Shown here one piece after another: positions 57,740 through 64,000 of a DNA stretch of 64,000 nucleotides. Origin of the DNA: Pseudomonas entomophila (GTDB lineage: Bacteria; Pseudomonadota; Gammaproteobacteria; Pseudomonadales; Pseudomonadaceae); NCBI RefSeq assembly GCF_029193575.1, contig NZ_JARGCS010000047.1, forward strand, positions 248,001 to 312,000, in the 5' to 3' direction. Within the stretch, counting starts at the first letter, position 1, and each line of letters opens with the position of its first letter. The notes under the pieces were generated by a model that had not been told where the DNA came from, searched no databases, and saw only the letters and a list, made by a program, of their open reading frames with translations. Position numbers and translations under genes: made by a program.

Positions 57740-59074
57740 ATGAAGAAGGCAAAACTTAGCCTCGCCTGGCAGATCGTCATCGGTCTGGTACTGGGTGTTG
57801 CGGTCGGCGCGCTGCTGAATCATTTCAGTGCGGAAAAGGCATGGTGGATCAGTAACGTCCTCCAGCCCGCTGGCGACATCTTCATTCGCCTGATCAAGAT
57901 GATCGTTGTCCCGATCGTGATTTCGTCGCTGATCGTGGGTATCGCCGGGGTTGGCGACGCGAAGAAACTGGGCAGCATTGGCCTGAAGACCATCCTCTAC
58001 TTCGAGGTGGTGACCACCCTCGCCATCGTTGTCGGCCTGGTGCTGGCCAACGTGTTCCACCCAGGCGCCGGCATCGACATGAGCACCCTGGGCACCGTCG
58101 ATATCTCCAAGTACCAGGCCACCGCGGCTGAGGTGCAGCATGAGCATGCGTTCATCGAGACGCTGCTGAACCTGATCCCGTCGAACATCTTCGCGGCGCT
58201 GATGCGTGGCGAGATGCTGCCGATCATCTTCTTCTCGGTGATGTTCGGCATGGGCCTGTCGAGCCTCAACGCCGACCTGCGCGAGCCGCTGGTGCGGACC
58301 TTCCAGGGCGTGTCGGAGACCATGTTCAAGGTCACCCACATGATCATGAACTACGCCCCGATCGGCGTGTTCGCCCTGATCGCCGCGACCGTCGCCAACT
58401 TCGGCTTCGCCTCGCTGCTGCCGCTGGCCAAGCTGGTGCTGCTGGTGTACTTCGCCATCGCCTTCTTCGCCTTCATGGTGCTGGGCCTGGTGGCGCGCGT
58501 GTTCGGCTTCTCGATCATCAAGATCATGCGCATCATGAAGGACGAGCTGATCCTCGCGTACTCCACCTCCAGCTCCGAAACCGTGCTGCCGCGCGTGATC
58601 GAGAAGATGGAGAAATACGGTGCGCCGAAGTCGATCTGCTCGTTCGTGGTGCCGACCGGCTATTCGTTCAACCTCGACGGCTCGACCCTGTACCAGAGCA
58701 TCGCGGCGATCTTCATCGCCCAGCTGTACGGCATCGACTTGTCGTGGAGCCAGCAACTGCTGCTGGTGCTGACCCTGATGGTCACCTCCAAGGGCATCGC
58801 CGGTGTGCCGGGCGTTTCCTTCGTGGTGCTGCTGGCCACCCTGGGCAGCGTGGGCATTCCGCTGGAAGGCCTGGCGTTCATCGCCGGTGTGGACCGCATC
58901 ATGGACATGGCCCGTACCGCGCTGAACGTGGTGGGTAACGCCCTGGCGGCGGTGGTCATCGCCAAGTGGCAGGGGATGTACGACGCCGAGAAAGGCGAGG
59001 CGTACTACCGCTCGCTGGTGCTGGAAAAGAGCAACAAGGACGCTGTGGTGGTGGGCGAGGCCGCCAAGCAGTGA
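57740..59074 (+). CDS. gltP: Glutamate/aspartate:proton symporter
   Basis: 444 residues of the dicarboxylate/amino acid:cation symporter family, about eight membrane helices and two re-entrant hairpins. The serine-rich hairpin reads STSSSETVLPRV, and NLDGSTLYQSIAAIFIAQ and SKGIAGVPGVSFVVL are the substrate-site blocks; VDRIMDMARTALNVVGNALA completes the site. It takes up glutamate and aspartate with protons. Possible operators lie in the long upstream gap. A terminator follows. Confidence 0.95.
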   Translation: MKKAKLSLAWQIVIGLVLGVAVGALLNHFSAEKAWWISNVLQPAGDIFIRLIKMIVVPIVISSLIVGIAGVGDAKKLGSIGLKTILYFEVVTTLAIVVGLVLANVFHPGAGIDMSTLGTVDISKYQATAAEVQHEHAFIETLLNLIPSNIFAALMRGEMLPIIFFSVMFGMGLSSLNADLREPLVRTFQGVSETMFKVTHMIMNYAPIGVFALIAATVANFGFASLLPLAKLVLLVYFAIAFFAFMVLGLVARVFGFSIIKIMRIMKDELILAYSTSSSETVLPRVIEKMEKYGAPKSICSFVVPTGYSFNLDGSTLYQSIAAIFIAQLYGIDLSWSQQLLLVLTLMVTSKGIAGVPGVSFVVLLATLGSVGIPLEGLAFIAGVDRIMDMARTALNVVGNALAAVVIAKWQGMYDAEKGEAYYRSLVLEKSNKDAVVVGEAAKQ

Positions 59075-59092
59075 GCCGGATGCGCTGAAGCG

Positions 59093-59119
59093 AAAAGCCT
59101 CGATTCGTCGGGGCTTTTT
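59093..59119 (+). terminator. Rho-independent terminator of gltP
   Basis: AAAAGCCTCG pairs with CGGGGCTTTTT (one G-T pair) around a 6-base loop and ends in TTTTT (59115-59119). Confidence 0.85.
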
Positions 59120-59223
59120 GTTGCCTGCGAGGGCCCATCGCGGGGCGCAGCCCTCGCCCGCAATCTCCAGCCAGGCCCCGGATGCGCTATCATCCGGGGC
59201 ATTTTTCATGGGGGAACACACGG

Positions 59224-60453
59224 ATGCTAAACGGCCTATGGCTCGGTTTTTTCCTGGTGGCAGCCATCTCCGCCTTCGCCCAGTGGCTGGTCGGTGGCAA
59301 TGCCGGCATCTTCGCCGCGATGGTCGAGAGCATCTTCGCCATGGCCAAGCTCTCGGTGGAGGTCATGGTCCTGCTGTTCGGCACCCTCACCCTCTGGCTG
59401 GGCTTCCTGAAAATCGCTGAACAGGCCGGCATCGTCGAATGGCTGGCCAAGGTGCTCGGCCCACTGTTCGCCCGCCTGATGCCCGAAGTGCCGCCCGGCC
59501 ACCCGGCCCTGGGCCTGATCACCATGAACTTCGCCGCCAATGGCCTGGGCTTGGACAACGCCGCCACACCCATCGGCCTGAAGGCCATGCGCGCCCTGCA
59601 AGAGCTCAACCCCAGCAGCACCACCGCGAGCAACGCGCAAATCCTGTTCCTGGTCCTCAACGCCTCGTCGCTGACCCTGCTGCCGGTCACCATCTTCATG
59701 TACCGCGCCCAACAAGGCGCCACCGACCCGACCCTGGTGTTCCTGCCGATTCTCCTGGCCACCAGCGCCTCGACCCTGGTGGGCCTGCTGTCGGTCGCGG
59801 TGATGCAGCGCCTGCGCCTGTGGGACCCGGTGGTGCTCGCCTACCTGATCCCCGGCGCCCTGCTGCTGGGCGGCTTCATGGCGTTCCTCGGCACCCTCTC
59901 GGCGGCGGCGCTGGCCAGCCTGTCGTCGCTCCTCGGCAACCTCACCCTGTTCGGGGTGATCATGCTGTTCCTGGTGATCGGCGCGCTGCGCCGGGTGAAG
60001 GTGTACGAAGCCTTCGTCGAAGGCGCCAAGGAAGGCTTCGACGTGGCCAAGGGCTTGCTGCCGTACCTGGTCGCCATGCTCTGCGCGGTCGGCGTGCTGC
60101 GCGCTTCCGGGGCGCTGGAACTGGCACTGGACGGCATCCGTCACACGGTCGAATGGATGGGCATGGACACCCGCTTCGTCGAGGGCCTGCCCACCGCGCT
60201 GGTCAAGCCGTTCTCAGGCAGCGCGGCGCGGGCCATGCTGATCGAGACCATGCAAACCCACGGCGTCGACAGCTTCCCGGCGCTGGTGGCAGCGACCATC
60301 CAGGGCAGCACCGAAACCACCTTCTACGTGCTGGCGGTGTACTTCGGCGCGGTCGGCATCCAGCGTGTGCGCCACGCCGTGGGCTGCGCCCTGCTGGCGG
60401 AGCTTTGCGGGGTGATCGCGGCGATCTTCGTCTGCTACTGGTTCTTCGCCTGA
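59224..60453 (+). CDS. SpmA/SpmB-like nucleoside-recognition (Gate) domain membrane protein
   Basis: 409 residues, about ten membrane helices, with two Gate domains in one chain: the first (about 45-160, TMNFAANGLGLDNAATPIGLKAM) resembles SpmA and the second (about 250-400, PFSGSAARAMLIE and ATIQGSTETTFYVLAVYFG) resembles SpmB. In spore formers these are separate genes; non-sporulating Pseudomonas has the fused form with unknown transport substrate. GGGGAA precedes the ATG at 59224. Its end overlaps the convergent lipoprotein gene by 19 bases. Confidence 0.88.
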   Translation: MLNGLWLGFFLVAAISAFAQWLVGGNAGIFAAMVESIFAMAKLSVEVMVLLFGTLTLWLGFLKIAEQAGIVEWLAKVLGPLFARLMPEVPPGHPALGLITMNFAANGLGLDNAATPIGLKAMRALQELNPSSTTASNAQILFLVLNASSLTLLPVTIFMYRAQQGATDPTLVFLPILLATSASTLVGLLSVAVMQRLRLWDPVVLAYLIPGALLLGGFMAFLGTLSAAALASLSSLLGNLTLFGVIMLFLVIGALRRVKVYEAFVEGAKEGFDVAKGLLPYLVAMLCAVGVLRASGALELALDGIRHTVEWMGMDTRFVEGLPTALVKPFSGSAARAMLIETMQTHGVDSFPALVAATIQGSTETTFYVLAVYFGAVGIQRVRHAVGCALLAELCGVIAAIFVCYWFFA

Positions 60454-61052
60454 GCCTGCGCGGCCTGGGCCACGGTCCAGTCCACCACCTGTGCCGCCAG
60501 TTGGTCGCTGGCCGCACCGAAGCCGCTGACCACCGCTGGCACCTGGGTACCGCCCAGGGGCCGGCGCACCTCGAAGCGCTGGCTGGCGAGGATGCGCTGG
60601 TTGCGCCCCTGCACCAGCCGAGCGTCATAGCGGATCACCACCTCGACGCCCCCCGCCCGGTACTCGCTCTGGAATGCCTGCAGCTCGCCGGCCAGCTCGT
60701 AGTCGGCTTGCAGGTTGCTGTCGTCGGCGCTCAGGCGCTGCACCCGGCCATCACGCTGGAAACCGTCGAGCAGGCGGTTGCGCAGCAACAGCGGCACCGG
60801 GTCGCTCCAGCGCGCGCCCTTGTAGCTGCTGAGCACGTCGCCCTGGGGGATCACGGCGATGCGCGGCCCGGCCAGGGCCTCGCTGGCCAGCGGCTTGTTC
60901 AGGCGCAGCGACCAGTCCAGCGGCGTGGCGCTGCGGCTGGCCTGGTTCACCGGCAGGCGGTAGATGTCCACCGGTTCGCTCTGCGGCAGGATCGAGCAGG
61001 CGCCGGCCAGGCTCAGCGCGGCGCCCAGGGCGAGAAGGCGAAGCGGCCTCAT
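60435..61052 (-). CDS. ABC-transport auxiliary lipoprotein (PqiC-like)
   Basis: 205 residues from the ATG at 61052. Lipobox AGAC follows RPLRLLALGAALSL. The mature domain is of the ABC_trans_aux/PqiC type: VDIYRLPVN, GPRIAVIPQGDVLSSYKGARWSD, RNRLLDGFQRDG and ADYELAGELQAFQ. It is the outer-membrane-side partner of an MCE lipid transport system. It overlaps the MCE gene stop by 4 bases and is the last gene of the operon. Confidence 0.9.
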   Translation of the reverse strand: MRPLRLLALGAALSLAGACSILPQSEPVDIYRLPVNQASRSATPLDWSLRLNKPLASEALAGPRIAVIPQGDVLSSYKGARWSDPVPLLLRNRLLDGFQRDGRVQRLSADDSNLQADYELAGELQAFQSEYRAGGVEVVIRYDARLVQGRNQRILASQRFEVRRPLGGTQVPAVVSGFGAASDQLAAQVVDWTVAQAAQAQAKNQ

Positions 61053-61987
61053 GGCTGGAACTCCTTGTTCGGGTCGCGGCCCAGCAGGTAGCCGCTGGGG
61101 TCGGCCTCCAGGCGTCGGGAGATGCCCTTGAGGGCGTTGAGGGTTTCGCGTAGTTCGCGGATCGCCGGGGCCAGCTGGTTCAGGCCCTGGGCGCCGTCGT
61201 CGAGGGCTTCGCGGTTGTGCTTGAGCAGGTCGTTGATGGTCGCGCTGCTGTCGGCCAGCGACCGCATGGCCTGCTCGGCGCTGCCGATCGCCTGCTTGCC
61301 TTCGCCGCCGAGCAGGTTGTTGGCGTTGCGCATCAGCGCCTGGGTTTCGGCCAGGGTGGCGTTGGCCTGCTTGCCGACCTGGGCCAGTTGCTCGATGGCC
61401 TGGGCGATACCGCCCTTCTGGCTGGCGAAGGCGCCGGTGGTCTGCTCCAGGTTCGCCAGGGTGTTGCTCAGGCGGGTGATGTTGCCCTCGGAGAACATCT
61501 GGTTGGCGTTGTGCAGCAGCAGGTTGATGTTGGTCACCAGGTCGCTGCTGTCGTTGAGCAGCCGCGAGATCGGCGACGGCGAGGCGACGATCACCGGCAG
61601 CTTGCCGTCCTTGCCCTTGAGCTCCGGGCTGTGCGGCGTGCCGCCGCTGAGTTGGATGAATGAGGTGCCGGTGACCCCGGCCAGGGTCAGCTTGGCCTGG
61701 GTGTCCTCCTTGACCGGCGTGTCGCCGCTCAGGCGGATGCGCGCCAGCACCCGGCGCGGGTCTTGCGGGTCGAGGCGCAAGGTGGTGACGTCGCCGACCT
61801 TGATGCCGTTGTATTGCACCGAGCTGCCCCGGGACAGCCCCGAGACCGCCTCGTTGAACACCACTTCGTAGTCCTTGAAGGCGTCGTCGACGCTGGATTT
61901 GGTCAGCCACAGGCCGAACAGCATGGCCGCGGCCACCACCAGGACGGTGACCAGGCCGATCAGCACGTGATGCGCTCGGGTTTCCAT
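61049..61987 (-). CDS. MlaD-family MCE lipid-binding protein
   Basis: 312 residues from the ATG at 61987. One membrane helix (about 8-28), then a single MCE domain (about 38-120: VVFNEAVSGLSRGSSVQYNGIKVG and GVTGTSFIQLSGG), then a long helical, coiled-coil-like tail (about 150-295) rich in Asn, Gln and Leu. The tail suggests a needle- or tunnel-like assembly spanning the periplasm, unlike the short MlaD of the Mla system. It binds lipid between the inner-membrane ABC core and the lipoprotein. Confidence 0.92.
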   Translation of the reverse strand: METRAHHVLIGLVTVLVVAAAMLFGLWLTKSSVDDAFKDYEVVFNEAVSGLSRGSSVQYNGIKVGDVTTLRLDPQDPRRVLARIRLSGDTPVKEDTQAKLTLAGVTGTSFIQLSGGTPHSPELKGKDGKLPVIVASPSPISRLLNDSSDLVTNINLLLHNANQMFSEGNITRLSNTLANLEQTTGAFASQKGGIAQAIEQLAQVGKQANATLAETQALMRNANNLLGGEGKQAIGSAEQAMRSLADSSATINDLLKHNREALDDGAQGLNQLAPAIRELRETLNALKGISRRLEADPSGYLLGRDPNKEFQP

Positions 61988-61989
61988 CG

Positions 61990-62784
61990 TTATCGCTCCT
62001 GCCCCGCCAGGCTGGCGGCATGTTCGGCGGCCCGCCCGCGCGGGCCGTGGAAGTAGTCGTGGATCCAGGGGTCGTCGGTGCGCTCGACCTCGGCCAGCGG
62101 CCCGGCCACCAGCACCTTCTTCTGCGACAGCACCGCCACCCGGTCGGTGATGGTGTAGAGGGTGTCCAGGTCGTGGGTGATGAGGAACACCGACAGGCCC
62201 AAGGCATCGCGCAGGGTGAGAATCAATTGGTCGAAGGCGGCGGCGCCGATGGGGTCGAGGCCGGCGGTGGGCTCGTCGAGGAACAGGATGTCCGGGTCCA
62301 GTGCCAGGGCGCGCGCCAGGGCGGCGCGCTTGATCATGCCGCCGGACAGCGACGCCGGGTACTTCTCGGCGGCGCTGATCGGCAAGCCGGCCAGGGCCAG
62401 CTTGACCCCGGCCAGGTGCTCGGCATCGGCGCGTGACAGCCCGGCGTGCTCGATCAACGGCAGGGCGACGTTCTCGGTGATGGTCAGCGACGAGAACAGC
62501 GCGCCCTTCTGGAACAGCACGCCGAAGCGCCGCTCCACCTGCGAGCGCTGCTCGTTGTCCAGGCGTGCCAGGTCCTCGCCGAATACCTTCACCTGCCCTT
62601 CGTTGGGCCGACGCAGGCCGACGATGCTGCGCAGCAGCACTGACTTGCCGCTGCCCGAGCCGCCGACCACGGCGAGGATCTCGCCCTTGTACAGGTCCAG
62701 GTCGAGGTGCTCGTGCACGCTCTGGCTGCCGAAGCGGTTGCAGACGCCCCGGGCCTCGATCACCGCCTCGGGTTGCCCGCTCAC
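61990..62784 (-). CDS. MlaF-like ABC transporter ATP-binding protein
   Basis: 264 residues from the GTG at 62784, which overlaps the permease stop as GTGA. Walker A GGSGSGKSV, signature LSGGMIKRAALARAL and Walker B ILFLDEPTAGLD are intact. The GGM signature is typical of MlaF/Mkl ATPases of lipid transport. The open frame continues upstream without family sequence. Two bases separate its stop from the MCE gene start. Confidence 0.94.
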   Translation of the reverse strand: MSGQPEAVIEARGVCNRFGSQSVHEHLDLDLYKGEILAVVGGSGSGKSVLLRSIVGLRRPNEGQVKVFGEDLARLDNEQRSQVERRFGVLFQKGALFSSLTITENVALPLIEHAGLSRADAEHLAGVKLALAGLPISAAEKYPASLSGGMIKRAALARALALDPDILFLDEPTAGLDPIGAAAFDQLILTLRDALGLSVFLITHDLDTLYTITDRVAVLSQKKVLVAGPLAEVERTDDPWIHDYFHGPRGRAAEHAASLAGQER

Positions 62785-63902
62785 CAGCCCATCTCCATGA
62801 AGAACAGCGCGGCCACGGCATCCAGCACGATGACCACGAAGATCGACTGCACCACGCTGGAGGTGGTGTGCGCCCCCACCGACTCGGCGCTGCCGCTGAC
62901 CTTGAAGCCTTCCAGGCAGCCGATGGCGGCGATCAGGAAAGCGAAGAACGGCGCCTTGGCCAGCCCTACCAGGAAGTGCTGCACACCGATGTCGCTCTGC
63001 AGCAGCGAGAGGAACATCGCCGGCGGGATGTCCAGCGACAGCGCGCACACCACCGCGCCGCCGACGATGCCGCAGAGCATCGCCACGAAGGTCAGCAGCG
63101 GCAGGGCGATCAGCAGCGCCAGCACGCGCGGCACCACCAGCAGTTCGATGGGGTTCAGGCCCAGGGTGCGGATGGCGTCGATCTCTTCGTTGGCCTTCAT
63201 CGAGCCGATCTGCGCGGTGAAGGCGCTGGCGGTGCGGCCGGCCATGAGGATGGCGGTGAGCAGCACGGCGAACTCACGCAGGAAGGAAAACGCCACCAGG
63301 TCGACGGTGAAGATCGTCGCGCCGAAGTCGGCCAGCACCGTGGCGCCGAGAAAGGCCACCACCGCGCCGACCAGGAAGGTCAGCAGGGCGACGATAGGGG
63401 CGGCGTCCAGGCCGGTCTGCTCGATGTGCGCGACCACCGGGGTGACGCGCCAGCGCTGCGGTTGCAGGGCGCGGCGCGCCAAGGTGGCGATGATCAGGCC
63501 GACGAAGCCGAGCAGTTGCCGGGTGTCCTGCCAGAGGGTGTCGACGGCGCGGCCGATGCGTTCGAGCAGTTGCAGCAGCACCGGGCGCTCGGCTTCCTTG
63601 ACCGGGATGCAGTAGTCCTGCAGCGAGCAGTACACGGTCTTGAGCAGGGCGCGGCTGGCGTCGGGAAGCTCGCCGGTGCAGTGCGACAGGCGCTCGGCGC
63701 CCAGCAGTTCGGCCAGCAGCGAGGCGCCGGCGGTGTCCAGGCGGCCTAGCTGGCTGAGGTCGGCGATGGCGTCGTCGCCGTACTGCGTGCGCAGGCGCTC
63801 GCTGTCGCGCTTGAGGCGGGTGTAGTGGGCCAGGGTCCAGTCGCCAGCGATGCGCAGGCAGGGCGGCTGCTGGCGGGTGTCGAGGGTGGCGCTGGGCTCC
63901 AT
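62781..63902 (-). CDS. STAS-MlaE fusion ABC permease
   Basis: 373 residues. The N-terminal about 100 residues form a STAS-like domain (LRIAGDWTLAHYTRL, AIADLSQLGRLDTAGASLL). The rest is an MlaE-type permease with about five membrane helices (LTAILMAGRTASAFTAQIGSMKANEE is the conserved coupling-helix block). In the Mla system the STAS protein MlaB is separate; here it is fused to MlaE. First gene of the operon with the ATPase, MCE protein and lipoprotein. Confidence 0.93.
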   Translation of the reverse strand: MEPSATLDTRQQPPCLRIAGDWTLAHYTRLKRDSERLRTQYGDDAIADLSQLGRLDTAGASLLAELLGAERLSHCTGELPDASRALLKTVYCSLQDYCIPVKEAERPVLLQLLERIGRAVDTLWQDTRQLLGFVGLIIATLARRALQPQRWRVTPVVAHIEQTGLDAAPIVALLTFLVGAVVAFLGATVLADFGATIFTVDLVAFSFLREFAVLLTAILMAGRTASAFTAQIGSMKANEEIDAIRTLGLNPIELLVVPRVLALLIALPLLTFVAMLCGIVGGAVVCALSLDIPPAMFLSLLQSDIGVQHFLVGLAKAPFFAFLIAAIGCLEGFKVSGSAESVGAHTTSSVVQSIFVVIVLDAVAALFFMEMGW

Positions 63903-63965
63903 GCTTCTGACTCGGCGCGGGGGCGGTGGGTCAGATCATAGCCTGTTGCGGCGGCGATGGCCTCA

Positions 63966-63986
63966 ATCGCGGGGCAAGCCCGCGAT
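63966..63986. repeat. REP element at window end
   Basis: ATCGCGGG and CCCGCGAT around gcaag, upstream of the STAS-MlaE gene. It may be one half of a pair that continues past the window. Confidence 0.7.
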
Positions 63987-64000
63987 GGCGGCGACGCGGC

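Overview
The window is high-GC chromosomal DNA from a fluorescent Pseudomonas, most likely of the P. putida group. The evidence is the gene order (trpBA divergent from trpI; prlC next to a gamma-class carbonic anhydrase; coxBA-ctaG-coxC; metNIQ; znuBC-zur/znuA; thrB-polA-engB; cytochromes c-dsbA; kinB-algB; gltP; an Mla-type ABC operon), which I recognise from Pseudomonas chromosomes, together with Pseudomonas-type REP palindromes between genes. I see no rRNA, tRNA, prophage, insertion sequence or CRISPR array. Coding density is high and most of the window is conserved core genome.

Layout. 1-4.3 kb: the end of a LysR regulator, a small DOPA-dioxygenase-like protein, and trpBA with its divergent activator trpI. 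4.3-9.4 kb: small envelope and stress proteins (DUF883, dodecin, two DUF1161 paralogues, OsmC, two tandem paralogous lipoproteins), a luciferase-like monooxygenase and a lipoprotein HExxH peptidase. 9.4-14.3 kb: HAD phosphatase, gamma carbonic anhydrase, prlC-yheV and a radical SAM gene behind a near-consensus LexA box. 14.6-17 kb: a beta carbonic anhydrase and a SulP transporter, probably a bicarbonate module. 17-21.1 kb: a three-gene operon of a stand-alone CHASE2 membrane protein, a small exported protein and an M48 lipoprotein peptidase, then an uncharacterised 216-residue protein. 21.5-29.9 kb: the aa3 cytochrome c oxidase cluster with assembly and haem A genes.

30-40 kb: metNIQ methionine importer, katE catalase, a lipoprotein, and the zinc-uptake genes znuA/znuBC with zur, then thrB and a DUF2782 protein. 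40.3-46 kb: polA, an ErsA/Spot 42-like small RNA with a sigma-22-type promoter, engB, two c-type cytochromes and dsbA. 46-51.6 kb: an endonuclease-family protein, a diguanylate cyclase, an AmpDh2-like amidase and an EAL phosphodiesterase. 51.7-57 kb: kinB-algB, and divergently two transcription units that each start from a sigma-54-type promoter: a triple-BON periplasmic protein, and a set of small membrane proteins ending in an Ivy-like lysozyme inhibitor relative. 57.7-63.9 kb: gltP, a SpmAB-like membrane protein, and a four-gene MlaE/F/D plus lipoprotein transporter operon.

The signals most worth following are the CHASE2-M48 operon, the paired sigma-54 promoters beside algB, the LexA box inside a terminator-like hairpin, the ErsA-like RNA gene, and very long REP-based inverted repeats (one has 36-bp perfect arms) between gene ends.
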